Numbered from the stretch's first letter, positions 42,401 to 51,883 are shown. The stretch: DNA of 64,000 nucleotides from JAXMCI01 sp046349435 (GCA_046349435.1 JAXMCI010000012.1:62001-126000); one strand, 5' to 3'. The notes: generated by a model from the sequence alone, not told the origin. A program made the numbers and translations.

Positions 42401-42634
42401 CTGAGCCAGAACGGCCAGAACGGTTTCGCGGGCTTCGCCAGCGGTCCCGGCACGACGGCGACCCTCACGCTGGTTTCGGGGAGCGGCAATCACTTCACCG
42501 GCAATGCCGGCTTCGGCGCCTATCTCTCGGCCGGCGGCGGGTCGTCGATCACCTTCCACATCAACGGCAACGATCTTGGCGGCAACACCGGCGGCACCAC
42601 CTCGGCGAACGGCGCGGTGACGGTCACGCCCTAG
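39488..42634 (+). CDS. Inverse-autotransporter-type surface protein with beta-helix passenger
   Basis: A 1048-residue exported protein. A signal peptide (to about residue 31, ATAQ before EAKW) leads to a barrel-like domain (about 32-262) of alternating strands: GSDHSFGDVDMFIPVWQD, LLFGDLRGTF, NFGLGYRTQID, WILGGYGFIDIQ, features of the intimin/invasin inverse autotransporter barrel. A linker follows to about 330, then from about 448 to 1035 about 19 repeats of roughly 28-38 residues with the pattern GN-x-V-x-x-A-G-x-x-GI, as in right-handed parallel beta-helices. No Ig-like or lectin domains as in intimin. AGGGGG lies before ATG. It should be exported through the outer membrane and expose the helix outside; role may be adhesion or polysaccharide binding. 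No enzyme motif seen. Confidence 0.8.
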   Translation: MGWIDDGLRSRLLIGVASVALAVPVSDRATAQEAKWQPWIEVGGAVGSDHSFGDVDMFIPVWQDQTSLLFGDLRGTFTTSPTQEGNFGLGYRTQIDPGWILGGYGFIDIQNSENDNLFYQGSVGAELLSVDWDLRLNGYFPFNSGGKSTGSNNGHLEISGTNIGITHDMEKPLFGFDGEVGWRLPIFPAEGDLDVRAFVGGYYFANSDVETVAGPRGRLEVRLYDLDFLGVQSRLTFDGEVQWDSPRGTQGFGGLELRIPLGVVTGAPGPKLSPLDRRMVDRVQRDVDIVTQEYQSDPNDVIVDGLTVKTHTIVFAEEGGTGNGTKGNPTSLENAPALAAAKGQNAIIVVRGDAGPIDLSGQPLQLENGQALLGGGSTVRLTDAEDSDIRTGFHAPGARPTVIGSTSSANLIQMYSGGQNRVTGLDLEGSFANAIFGSNMQRAIVTDNFIDPPASNGILLHNSGAAIPTSQFAYIARNSVDGAGSAGIAVKSYLSDALAHTQTIVIADNIVAGVADGLQLGTFASGLAGLSQTVLIAGNSLSGIGRDAIQLREILQGVDAAQSLSIYGNVIADAGRDGIQLLLADGRADDAALSAAIGGNAIASAGRSGIYVSAALSDLAGATAGLAIDGNTVGTAGINGINVVLAATSLGSLDQRFAIDGNGVGSAGLFGVDTRLLVQDVGGPVDLDLAFDGNTIGDGAAAGLFVNPAFFNIGSLTQAVTFASNTVGRAGTGIELNEIADNVTGAVASTLLFEGNTVTSGTGAGIVLNFNVAGLGSLAQSAAVIGNSIGSVAGSGISVLETVGAVGPTSLAETVAGNSVAAAGNSGIYLRILPGTIGSFAQSTAVTDNEVGTAGRDGIRVLQSLDGVTVASSSLALSGNSVTSAAAAGIYLSQAVASASLGQSLSIAGNTVSAAGTNGIASLLYGGSGAAVTQTGTISGNGVQHATLNGLDIAAGGSGTVGISLGLSGNTLSQNGQNGFAGFASGPGTTATLTLVSGSGNHFTGNAGFGAYLSAGGGSSITFHINGNDLGGNTGGTTSANGAVTVTP

Positions 42635-42706
42635 ACCTTGTGGATCCCGGCACCCCTCGCCGATACTCCGGCCGGCTTCGGATCGGCAGGAGAGGCACCG
42701 GGCGGG

Positions 42707-43666
42707 ATGCGCAGGAAGTCGCAGGCGGAAGCGGCCAGGCTGGACAATGCGGCCCGGGCGGGCTGGCTCTACTACATCGCCGGCAACTCGCAGGACGAGA
42801 TCGCGCAGAAGCTGCGGGTGTCGCGCCAGACCGCGCAGCGGCTGATCGCGCTGTCGGTCAGCGAGAAGCTGATCAAGGTCCGGCTCGACCATCCGATCGC
42901 CCATTGCCTCGACCTCTCGCAGCGGCTCAAGGACCGCTTCGGGCTGGAGCTGTGCGAGATCGTACCGAGCGATCCCGACGCGCCGGCCAGCCTGCCCGGC
43001 GTCGCGCAGGCGGCCGCGGCCGAGCTCGAGCGCTGGTTCCTCTCGGCGCATTCGGTGATCGTCGCGGTCGGCTCCGGCCGCACCATGCGCGCCACGGTCG
43101 AGCAGCTCGCCTCGATGGACTGCCCGCAGCACAAGATCGTCTCGCTGGTCGGCAACATCGCGCCGGACGGCTCGGCCTCGTTCTACGACGTGGTGGTGCG
43201 GATGTCCGACGCGGTGCGCGCGCCGCACTATCCGATGCCGCTGCCGGTGATCGCCACGACGACCCACGCGAAGGCCCTGCTGCTCGGGCAGAAGGCGATC
43301 CACAACGTCATCGACCTCGCCCGCCAGGCCGACGTCACCTTCGTCGGCATCGGCCAGCTCGGTGAGAACGGGCCGCTGCTGCAGGACGGCTTCGTCAACC
43401 GCGACGAGATGCGCGCGCTCGGCAAGGCCGGTGCGGTCGGCGAGATCGTCGGCTGGGCCTTCGACAGTGCCGGCCGCTTCGTCGAGGGCCTGACCAACGA
43501 TCGGGTGATGAGCGTGCGGCTCGAACATCGCCCGGTCCGGCCGGTGATCGGGGTGGCCGTCGGGGAGAGCAAGATCGCAGCGGTCAACGGCGCTCTCCGT
43601 GGGCATTTGATCAATGGCCTGATCTCCGACGAGGCCACGGCGGAGCGGCTCCTCGGGCTCGGCTGA
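42707..43666 (+). CDS. SorC/DeoR-type sugar-binding transcriptional regulator (SmoC-like)
   Basis: A 319-residue SorC-family regulator. The helix-turn-helix is AGNSQDEIAQKLRVSRQTAQ (27-46), followed by a sugar-phosphate-isomerase-like effector domain with VAVGSGRTMRATVEQL and GVAVGESKIAAVNGALRG. The effector is probably a phosphorylated or free sugar alcohol. The gene stands just before the polyol importer genes with a 168-nt gap that carries an inverted repeat, as in smo operons where the regulator precedes the transporter. ATG 42707 gives normal family length; GCAGGAGAGG lies upstream. Confidence 0.88.
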   Translation: MRRKSQAEAARLDNAARAGWLYYIAGNSQDEIAQKLRVSRQTAQRLIALSVSEKLIKVRLDHPIAHCLDLSQRLKDRFGLELCEIVPSDPDAPASLPGVAQAAAAELERWFLSAHSVIVAVGSGRTMRATVEQLASMDCPQHKIVSLVGNIAPDGSASFYDVVVRMSDAVRAPHYPMPLPVIATTTHAKALLLGQKAIHNVIDLARQADVTFVGIGQLGENGPLLQDGFVNRDEMRALGKAGAVGEIVGWAFDSAGRFVEGLTNDRVMSVRLEHRPVRPVIGVAVGESKIAAVNGALRGHLINGLISDEATAERLLGLG

Positions 43667-43776
43667 TCGCCGCTCAGATCAAAATATGTAAGCAATTATA
43701 TAGTGTTAGTTCGCAGGCGACGCTTGTTGCTGCGCTGCAGCGACGAATATGGCTTGACGCCCTTCTGCCGATAATG

Positions 43777-43809
43777 TGGGCTTATGCCTTAGAACATAGC
43801 AAAAGCCCA
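43777..43809. promoter_or_regulatory. Candidate SorC-type operator before the polyol ABC operon
   Basis: A 33-nt interrupted palindrome. The outer arms TGGGCTT (43777-43783) and AAGCCCA (43803-43809) are perfectly complementary, and TGC pairs with GCA inside. It lies 26 nt before the binding protein gene, downstream of a -35-like TTGACG (43754) and GATAAT. The position fits an operator of the regulator at 42707-43666. Confidence 0.5.
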
Positions 43810-43834
43810 TGCTCGAAGAGGAGGAAAGCGCGCC

Positions 43835-45151
<1,317 letters not shown>

Positions 45152-45169
45152 CCGCCGGTCCGGCAATCC

Positions 45170-45201
45170 GGGCTGCCCGGCCAGGCGAGGCCGGGCAGCC
45201 C
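45170..45201 (+). terminator. Intercistronic hairpin between polyol binding protein and permease
   Basis: GGGCTGCCCGGCC and GGCCGGGCAGCCC form a perfect 13-bp stem with a 6-nt loop (AGGCGA), 19 nt after the binding-protein stop and 33 nt before the next ATG. No T-run. It sits in the same position as the hairpin at 21010-21034 in the other importer. Confidence 0.65.
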
Positions 45202-45234
45202 GACGCCCCCGGGCGCAGCGCGAGGCAGCGGATC

Positions 45235-46107
45235 ATGGCGACGAAGCAGACGCGGATCCTGGCGAATCTCTCCGTGGCGCCCTCGGTGGCGGTGCTCTTC
45301 CTCTGGATGATCGTGCCGCTCGGCATGACCATCTACTTCTCGCTGCTCCACTACAACCTGATGGACAGCAGCGAGACCTCCTTCATCGGCCTGCTCAACT
45401 ACGAGTACTTCCTCACCGACCCGGCCTTCTTCGCCGCGGTTGCCAACACGCTGCTCCTGGTCGGCGGCGTGCTGCTCATCACCGTGGTCGGCGGCATCCT
45501 GCTCGCCCTGCTGATGGACCAGCCCTTCTGGGGCCGCGGCATCGTCCGGCTGATGGTGATCGCGCCGTTCTTCGTCATGCCGACGGTCTCGGCGCTGATC
45601 TGGAAGAACCTGCTGATGCACCCGGTGTCGGGCCTGATCGCCTGGCTGATGCAGTCGGTCGGGCTGCAGCCGATCGACTGGTTCGCCGACGCGCCGCTCT
45701 TCGCCATCGTCGTCATCGTCTCCTGGCAGTGGCTGCCCTTCGCGACGCTGATCCTGCTGACCGCCATCCAGTCGCTCGACGAGGAGCAGAAGGAGGCGGC
45801 GCAGATGGACGGCACGCCGCCGCTGTCCTTCTTCTTCTACATCGTGCTGCCGCACCTGGCGCGCGCCATCACCGTGGTGATCCTGATCGAGACGATCTTC
45901 CTGCTCAACGTCTTCGCCGAGATCCTGGTGACCACCGGCGGCGGGCCGGGCACCGACACCACCAACATCGCCTTCCTCGTCTACGCCCAGGCGCTGCTGC
46001 AGTTCGACGTCGGCGGCGCGTCGGCCGGCGGCATCGTCGCCGTCATCCTGGCCAACATCGCGGCCATCTTCCTGGTCCGCATGATCGGCCGGAACCTGGA
46101 GGCCTGA
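45235..46107 (+). CDS. smoF: Polyol ABC transporter permease 1
   Basis: A 290-residue MalF-type permease. About six membrane helices are seen, starting with SVAPSVAVLFLWMIVPLGM and including TLLLVGGVLLITVVGGILLA and LMVIAPFFVMPTVSALIW. The EAA loop is KEAAQMDG, where the ATPase docks. It pairs with the permease at 46109, only 2 nt after its stop. Within the operon it forms half of the channel for sugar alcohols. ATG 45235 follows the hairpin at 45170-45201; GCAGCGGA upstream is a weak ribosome-binding site. Confidence 0.9.
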   Translation: MATKQTRILANLSVAPSVAVLFLWMIVPLGMTIYFSLLHYNLMDSSETSFIGLLNYEYFLTDPAFFAAVANTLLLVGGVLLITVVGGILLALLMDQPFWGRGIVRLMVIAPFFVMPTVSALIWKNLLMHPVSGLIAWLMQSVGLQPIDWFADAPLFAIVVIVSWQWLPFATLILLTAIQSLDEEQKEAAQMDGTPPLSFFFYIVLPHLARAITVVILIETIFLLNVFAEILVTTGGGPGTDTTNIAFLVYAQALLQFDVGGASAGGIVAVILANIAAIFLVRMIGRNLEA

Positions 46108-46108
46108 G

Positions 46109-46939
46109 ATGGCGCGGCGCGCTTCCACGCAGCGGCAGGTGATCGTCACCATCTTCGCCTGGCTGGCCGGGCTGCTGATCTTCTTCCCCATCCTCTGGAT
46201 GGTGATCACCAGCTTCAAGAGCGAGGTCGACGCCTTCGCCACGCCGCCCAAGTTCCTGTTCTTCGACTGGACCACGGAGAACTACGCCGCGGTCGAGGCG
46301 CGCTCCGACTACTTCCACTTCGCCACCAACTCGATCCTGCTGTCGGTCGGCTCGACCCTGGTCGCACTGCTCTTCGCGGTCCCCGCCGCCTGGGCGATGG
46401 CGTTCGCGCCGGGCAAGCGGACCAAGGACCTGCTGATGTGGATGCTGTCGACCAAGATGATGCCGCCGGTGGGCGCGCTGGTGCCGATCTACCTGATCTT
46501 CCGCGACGCCGGGCTGCTCGACAGCCGCGGCGGCCTGATCGCCGTGCTGTTCCTGCTCAACCTGCCGATCGTCGTCTGGATGCTGTTCACCTACTTCAAG
46601 GAAATGCCGGGCGAGATCCTCGAGGCCTCGCGCATGGACGGCGCGACGCTGTGGCGCGAGATGATCTACGTGCTGGCGCCGATGGCGGTGCCGGGCATCG
46701 CCTCGACCCTGCTGCTCAACATCATCCTGGCCTGGAACGAGGCCTTCTGGACGCTCAACCTGACGACCTCGCAAGGGGCGCCGCTGACCGTCTTCATCGC
46801 CTCCTACTCCAGCCCGGAAGGGCTGTTCTGGGCGAAGCTCTCGGCCGCCTCGACGCTGGCGATCGCGCCCATCCTGGTGCTCGGCTGGTTCTCGCAGCGC
46901 CAGCTGGTGCGCGGCCTGACCTTCGGCGCGGTGAAGTGA
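46109..46939 (+). CDS. smoG: Polyol ABC transporter permease 2
   Basis: A 276-residue MalG-type permease. Membrane segments include IFAWLAGLLIFFPILWMVI near the N-terminus and SILLSVGSTLVALLFAVPA. The EAA loop reads EASRMDGAT followed by an LAPMAVPG stretch. It completes the polyol channel with the upstream permease, starting 2 nt after its stop. The binding protein, both permeases and the ATPase are in the usual order for SmoEFGK, which supports substrate assignment to sorbitol/mannitol-type polyols. Confidence 0.9.
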   Translation: MARRASTQRQVIVTIFAWLAGLLIFFPILWMVITSFKSEVDAFATPPKFLFFDWTTENYAAVEARSDYFHFATNSILLSVGSTLVALLFAVPAAWAMAFAPGKRTKDLLMWMLSTKMMPPVGALVPIYLIFRDAGLLDSRGGLIAVLFLLNLPIVVWMLFTYFKEMPGEILEASRMDGATLWREMIYVLAPMAVPGIASTLLLNIILAWNEAFWTLNLTTSQGAPLTVFIASYSSPEGLFWAKLSAASTLAIAPILVLGWFSQRQLVRGLTFGAVK

Positions 46940-46964
46940 TGGGGACCTCGAGCACGGGAGCGAC

Positions 46965-47969
46965 ATGATGGGACGCATCGTCCTGCGCAACGTCAGGAAG
47001 GCCTTCGGCGAGGTCGTCATCATCCCGTCGATCGACCTCGATATCGAGGACGGCGAGTTCGTCGTCTTCGTCGGCCCGTCGGGCTGCGGCAAGTCGACCC
47101 TGCTGCGGCTCATCGCCGGGCTGGAGGACGCGACCTCGGGGAAGGTCGAGATCGACGGCGCCGACGTCACCGACGCGCCGCCGGCCAGGCGCGGCCTGTC
47201 GATGGTGTTCCAGTCCTACGCGCTCTACCCGCACATGAGCGTGCGCGGCAACATCGCCTTCGGGCTGAAGATGGCCGGCGAGCCGAAGGACGTCATCGCG
47301 CGCAAGGTCGAGAAGGCGGCGGCCACGCTCAACCTCACGCCCTATCTCGACCGCAAGCCGCGCCAGCTCTCCGGCGGGCAGCGCCAGCGCGTCGCCATCG
47401 GCCGGGCCATCGTGCGCGAGCCCAAGGCCTTCCTGTTCGACGAGCCGCTCTCCAACCTCGATGCGGCGCTGCGCGTCCAGATGCGGCTGGAGATCACCCA
47501 GCTGCACCAGGATCTGGCGACGACGATGGTCTACGTGACGCATGACCAGGTCGAGGCGATGACCATGGCCGACAAGATCGTCGTGCTCAACGCCGGCCGC
47601 ATCGAGCAGGTCGGCGCGCCGCTCGAGCTCTACAACAACCCGGCCAACCTGTTCGTCGCCGGCTTCATCGGCTCGCCGCGGATGAACCTGCTGAAGCCGC
47701 TCGAGACCGCCGACGGCGTGGCCACCATCGGCATCCGGCCGGAGCACCTCGAGGTGTCGCGCGAGCGCGGCGAGTGGCGCGGCAAGGTGCGCATCGCCGA
47801 GCATCTCGGCTCCGACACCTTCTTCCACATCGACGTCGACGGGCTGGGGGCGATCACCGCGCGCACCGCGGGCGAGATCGGGCTGACGGCCGGCGACGCG
47901 GTGTGGCTGACCCCGAAGCCCGACCGCATCCACCGCTTCGACGAGGCGGGGACGGCGCTCCGGCGCTGA
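46965..47969 (+). CDS. smoK: Polyol ABC transporter ATPase
   Basis: A 334-residue MalK/UgpC-type ATPase. Walker A GPSGCGKST, Q-loop VFQSYALYPHM, signature LSGGQRQRVAIGRA, Walker B FLFDEPLSNLD and switch His in VYVTHDQ are all intact, with the TOBE regulatory domain in the last 100 residues. It powers uptake by the SmoEFG-like proteins encoded upstream. It starts with two Met codons in a row (46965, 46968). The polyol dehydrogenase follows by 59 nt in the same direction, so catabolism and uptake are encoded together. Confidence 0.92.
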   Translation: MMGRIVLRNVRKAFGEVVIIPSIDLDIEDGEFVVFVGPSGCGKSTLLRLIAGLEDATSGKVEIDGADVTDAPPARRGLSMVFQSYALYPHMSVRGNIAFGLKMAGEPKDVIARKVEKAAATLNLTPYLDRKPRQLSGGQRQRVAIGRAIVREPKAFLFDEPLSNLDAALRVQMRLEITQLHQDLATTMVYVTHDQVEAMTMADKIVVLNAGRIEQVGAPLELYNNPANLFVAGFIGSPRMNLLKPLETADGVATIGIRPEHLEVSRERGEWRGKVRIAEHLGSDTFFHIDVDGLGAITARTAGEIGLTAGDAVWLTPKPDRIHRFDEAGTALRR

Positions 47970-48028
47970 CATTCCGCTTGCCGGCCGGTCCCCGGCACGG
48001 CCAAGCTGAGCGCAAGAGGAAGGACGAC

Positions 48029-48802
48029 ATGTTTCTCGAGAAGCTGCGACTGGACGGACGGATTGCGGTGGTGACGGGCGGCGGCCAGGCGATCGGGCTG
48101 GCCTGCGTCGAGGCGCTGTCCGAGGCCGGCGCCAGGGTGGTCATCGCCGACTACAACCAGCAGGCCGCGGAGAGCGGCCGCGACGCGATGCGGGCCAAGG
48201 GCTACGACCCGGAGATCCACATCGTCGACGTCACCGATTCGGGCGGCGTCGCCCGCGTCGCCGACGCGGTGGCCGCCAAGCACGGCAAGGTCGACATCCT
48301 GGTCTGCAACGCCGGCATCGCGCGCTCCGAGACCCCGGCCGAGAAGGTCGAGGACGAGCACTGGCTCAACGTCATCGACGTCAACCTCAACGGCGTCTTC
48401 TGGTGCTGCCGCGCCTTCGGCCGCCATATGCTGAAGGCCGGCCGCGGCTCGATCGTCAACATCGGCTCGATGTCCGGCTTCATCGTCAACAAGCCGCAGG
48501 AGCAGTCCTACTACAACGCCTCCAAGGCGGGCGTGCACCACCTGACGAAGTCGCTGGCCGCCGAGTGGGCGTCGCGCGGCGTGCGCGTCAACGCGGTGGC
48601 GCCGACCTACATCGAGACGCCGCTCACCGCCTTCGCCATGACCAACCAGGCGATGTTCAAGCACTGGATCGACGGCACGCCGATGGCCCGGCTCGGCCAG
48701 CCGCACGAGATCGCTTCGGTGGTGCACTTCCTCGCCTCCGACGCCGCCAGCCTGATGACCGGATCGATCGTGCTGGCCGATGGCGGCTATACCTGCTGGT
48801 GA
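48029..48802 (+). CDS. Polyol/sugar-alcohol dehydrogenase (SDR)
   Basis: A 257-residue SDR with a complete active site: cofactor loop TGGGQAIG, NAG motif CNAG, catalytic Ser in IGSMSGF and YNASK dyad. Its place after a Smo-type importer marks it as a sorbitol, mannitol, xylitol or arabinitol dehydrogenase, oxidising the polyol to a ketose with NAD. AGAGGAAGG precedes ATG 48029. The HAD phosphatase gene overlaps its end by 23 nt. Which polyol is not set by the sequence; a D-arabinitol/xylitol route is as possible as sorbitol. Confidence 0.88.
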   Translation: MFLEKLRLDGRIAVVTGGGQAIGLACVEALSEAGARVVIADYNQQAAESGRDAMRAKGYDPEIHIVDVTDSGGVARVADAVAAKHGKVDILVCNAGIARSETPAEKVEDEHWLNVIDVNLNGVFWCCRAFGRHMLKAGRGSIVNIGSMSGFIVNKPQEQSYYNASKAGVHHLTKSLAAEWASRGVRVNAVAPTYIETPLTAFAMTNQAMFKHWIDGTPMARLGQPHEIASVVHFLASDAASLMTGSIVLADGGYTCW

Positions 48803-49532
48803 GGCCGACGCCGCGGCCGGCGGGCAGGCGGATGCGGGCCTCGCCCTGCCGCGCCGCCCCTGGCCGCGGCTCGTCATCTTCGACTGCGATGGAGTCCTCG
48901 TCGACAGCGAGGTGCTGAGCATCCGCGAGGCCGCCGCCGCGCTCCGCCGCGAGGGGCTGATGCTCGACGAGCCGGTCGTGCAGCAGCGCTTCCTCGGCAC
49001 CAGCCTCGCCACGCTGGTCGCCGCCGCCGAGGCGGAGCTCGGCCGTGCGCTCTCCGCCGGCTTCGCCGCCCGGCTGACCGCGGCGACGCTCGCCGCCTTC
49101 GAGCGCGAGATGAAGCCGATCGCCGGCGTCGCCGAGGTCGTGCCGGCGCTCGGCGCCGCGGTCTGCGTCGCCTCCAGCGGCACGCCGGAGCGCATCCGCC
49201 GCTCGCTCGAGATCGCCGGCCTGCTGCCGCTGTTCGAGCCGCAGATCTACAGCGCCACCATGGTGGCGCGCGGCAAGCCCGACCCCGACCTGTTCCTGCA
49301 CGTGGCGCAGTCGCTCGGCGTGCGGGCGGCGGACTGCCTGGTGGTCGAGGACAGCGTCTTCGGCGTGGCGGCGGCGCGGCGCGCCGGCATGACGGTGTTC
49401 GGCTTCACCGGCGGCACCCATCTCGCCGGCACCGACCAGGCCGAGCGCCTCGCCCGGGCCGGCGCGCAGCTCGTCTTCGCCGACATGCGGCAGCTGCCGG
49501 CGCTGATCGCGGCGGAGCCCGGCCCCGGCTGA
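48780..49532 (+). CDS. HAD-family hydrolase/sugar phosphatase
   Basis: A 250-residue HAD (beta-phosphoglucomutase-like) hydrolase. FDCDGVLVDSE holds the nucleophile Asp and general acid Asp, ASSGTPERI is motif II, and ARGKPDPDLFLHVA with VVEDSVFGVAAA completes motifs III and IV. It should dephosphorylate a sugar phosphate. The start ATG 48780 overlaps the dehydrogenase by 23 nt; the first 28 residues before the core are Ala/Gly rich and a later start is possible. HAD phosphatases are commonly part of smo-type polyol operons. Confidence 0.87.
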   Translation: MAAIPAGEADAAAGGQADAGLALPRRPWPRLVIFDCDGVLVDSEVLSIREAAAALRREGLMLDEPVVQQRFLGTSLATLVAAAEAELGRALSAGFAARLTAATLAAFEREMKPIAGVAEVVPALGAAVCVASSGTPERIRRSLEIAGLLPLFEPQIYSATMVARGKPDPDLFLHVAQSLGVRAADCLVVEDSVFGVAAARRAGMTVFGFTGGTHLAGTDQAERLARAGAQLVFADMRQLPALIAAEPGPG

Positions 49533-49591
49533 TGGCCAGGCCGCGCGCGCCGGGATAGAATGCCGGCGGCAGAGATCGTCCCAGGGAGGGC

Positions 49592-50209
49592 ATGATGAGC
49601 GGCTGGCGGATCCGCGGGCAGTACATGGAGACCTGCAACTGCGAGCTCCTCTGCCCCTGCATCAGCACCAACATGGCGGCGCGGCCGACCGAAGGCGACT
49701 GCAAGGCGGCGCTGGCGCTGCGCATCGACCAGGGTGAGAAGGACGGGATCTCGCTCAGCGGGCTCGCCTTCATCATCGTCATGCGCGCCCCCGGTCCGAT
49801 GGCCGAGGGCAACATCACGGTCGGCCTCGTCATCGACGAGCGCGCCAGCCCGGGCCAGGCCGAGGCGATCGGCGCGATCGCCTCGGGCGCGGCGGGCGGG
49901 CCGATGGCGGCGCTGGCGCCGCTGGTCGGGACGATGGCCGGCATCGAGCGGCGGCCGATCCGCTTCGAGCAGGACGGGCTGCGCTTCGCGGTCGGCGCCG
50001 GCGAGCTGGTCGACCAGGCTTGCGCCGGCCTGCCCAGCGCGAGCGCGCCGGGCGAGGCGATCGCCATCGACAACACCGCCCACCCGGTCAATGCGCGGCT
50101 GGCCCTGGCCCGCGCCGAGCACAGCCGCTTCCACGCCTTCGGCATCGACTGGGACGATGCCAGCGGCACCCGCAACGGACACTTCGCCCCGTTCGCCTGG
50201 TCGGCCTGA
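49592..50209 (+). CDS. DUF1326 protein with Cys-rich N-terminus
   Basis: A 205-residue protein of the DUF1326 family, function unknown. Four cysteines are packed in CNCELLCPC (15-23) and another near residue 37 (DCK), which looks like a metal-binding site. The rest has alternating hydrophobic strands (GLAFIIVMR, NITVGLVIDE). AGGGAGGG precedes the tandem ATG at 49592. It is followed 22 nt later by a DUF2182 membrane protein; these two families are often neighbours and probably act together, for example in metal or thiol handling (inference). It is not a clear part of the polyol operon. Confidence 0.82.
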   Translation: MMSGWRIRGQYMETCNCELLCPCISTNMAARPTEGDCKAALALRIDQGEKDGISLSGLAFIIVMRAPGPMAEGNITVGLVIDERASPGQAEAIGAIASGAAGGPMAALAPLVGTMAGIERRPIRFEQDGLRFAVGAGELVDQACAGLPSASAPGEAIAIDNTAHPVNARLALARAEHSRFHAFGIDWDDASGTRNGHFAPFAWSA

Positions 50210-50231
50210 GGCCGGCGCACGCCGGCGTGCC

Positions 50232-51053
50232 GTGACCGGCGGTCCGGCCGGGACCGGCCTGCTCGCGCTGCTGGCGCGGCGCGACCGCGCCATCGTGCCG
50301 GTCGGGCTGGCGGCGGCGATCGGGCTCGCCTGGGCCTGGCTGCTGGCCGGCGCCGGCTCGGGCATGAGCCCGGTCGAGATGACGGCGATGGCCGGCATGG
50401 ATGGCTGGCTGATGCGCCCGGCCGTCTGGACGCCGGCCTATGCCGCGCTGATCTTCGTCATGTGGTGGGTGATGATGGCGGCGATGATGCTGCCGAGCGC
50501 GGTGCCCGCCCTGCTGATCTTCGCGGGGGTCGCGCAGGGCAGGCCGGGGCAGGAGCGGCCGGCCCGCGATGCCGCGGCCCGGGTAGCGGCCATGGCCGTC
50601 GGCTACCTGCTCGCCTGGGGCGGCTTCAGCCTGGCGGCGACGGCGCTGCAATGGGGCCTCGAGTGGCTGCGCGCCATGTCGCCGATGATGATCGTCACCA
50701 ACCGCTGGCTCGGCGTCGCCATCCTGGCGGCGGCCGGCGCCTGGCAGCTCACCCCGCTGAAGGCGATGTGCCTGCGCCATTGCCGCTCGCCGCTCGGCCA
50801 TCTCATGGCACATTGGCGGCCCGGGCTCGGCGGCGCGCTGCGCATGGGGCTCGGCCACGGCGCCTGGTGCCTCGGCTGCTGCTGGGGGCTGATGGGCCTG
50901 CTGTTCTTCGGCGGCGTGATGAACCTGTGGTGGATCATCGGCCTGACGCTGCTGGTGATCCTGGAGAAGACGGTGCGCGCCGGCCGCTGGCTCGAGCGGC
51001 TCACCGGCGCGGCGCTGCTCGGCTGGGCCGCGGCGCTGGCGCTGGGCCTCTGA
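50232..51053 (+). CDS. DUF2182 membrane protein (predicted metal-binding)
   Basis: A 273-residue integral membrane protein with GTG start (50232), placed by frame and spacing. Several helices are visible: AAIGLAWAWLLAGAGSGM, AALIFVMWWVMMAAMMLPSA, MAVGYLLAWGGFSLAATAL, and GLMGLLFFGGVMNLWW. Cysteine clusters in MCLRHCRSPL and GAWCLGCCWGLM are the family feature and suggest metal or heme handling. It follows the DUF1326 gene and ends 11 nt before the convergent hydrolase gene stop at 51064. The function is unknown; DUF2182 members are annotated as predicted metal-binding membrane proteins only. Confidence 0.83.
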   Translation: MTGGPAGTGLLALLARRDRAIVPVGLAAAIGLAWAWLLAGAGSGMSPVEMTAMAGMDGWLMRPAVWTPAYAALIFVMWWVMMAAMMLPSAVPALLIFAGVAQGRPGQERPARDAAARVAAMAVGYLLAWGGFSLAATALQWGLEWLRAMSPMMIVTNRWLGVAILAAAGAWQLTPLKAMCLRHCRSPLGHLMAHWRPGLGGALRMGLGHGAWCLGCCWGLMGLLFFGGVMNLWWIIGLTLLVILEKTVRAGRWLERLTGAALLGWAAALALGL

Positions 51054-51063
51054 CCTCCCGGCG

Positions 51064-51883
51064 CTACCCCGCCGCCGTGAAGAACTCGCGCAGGATGCCG
51101 CCGACCAGCTCGGGCGCCTCGAGCAGCAGCTGGTGGCGCAGCCGCGGCAGCAGGATCAGGCGCGCGCCGGGGATCTCGCCGGCGATGAAGCGCGCCGCCT
51201 TCGGGCCGGCGCCGATGTCGTCGTCGCCGGTCAGCACCAGGGTGGGGGCGGCGATGCGATGCAGCTCGGGGCCGAGGTCGTTGGCGACGAGCACCTCGTA
51301 GGCCTTGACGTAGGCCTGGTGGTCGTTGGCGGCGACGACGCGGCGGATGTAGTCGACCACCGCCGGGCTCTCGCGCCGGAACTCGGGCGTGAACCAGCGG
51401 CCGGCCGCGTGGGTGTCGAAATACTCGCCGGGATGGTGGGCGCGGATGAAGTCGAGCCGCCCCGCGATCTGGGCCTGCTCCTCGGGGCTGCGCCCGGTGG
51501 TGGCGGCGAGGATCGCCAGCCGCTCGACCCGCTCTGGATGGTGTATGGCGAGCCCCTGGGCGAGCAGCCCGCCCATCGAGAAGCCGGCGACGTGGGCCCG
51601 CGCGACGCCGAGCCGGTCGAGGATGCCGACCAGGTCGCCGAGGAAGTCGGCGAGCCGCCAGGGCCCGGCCGGCGCGCCGGAGCGGCCGTGGCCGCGCGTG
51701 TCCGGGCGGATCACCCGGAAGCGGCCGCGCAGATGCGCGGTGGCGCCGATCCAGTCGTCGCCGCAGCAGCCGACGCCATGCAGGAGCAGCAGCGGCGGGC
51801 CCTCGCCGGAGCGGTGGACATAGAGCTCGACGCCGTCGGCGACGCGGAGCATCGCCGACGGATCGCGCGGCAGCGGGCCGGAG

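Noticed and set aside
38321..43606. Very long minus-strand open frame (1761 codons) across the surface-protein gene
   Set aside because: The plus strand has a signal peptide, a repeat protein and a SorC regulator with clear motifs; the antisense frame has no motif and crosses several genes.
43754..43776. TTGACG and GATAAT as a sigma-70 promoter
   Set aside because: The spacing between the two boxes is only about 11 nt, too short for a normal promoter; kept only as context to the operator.
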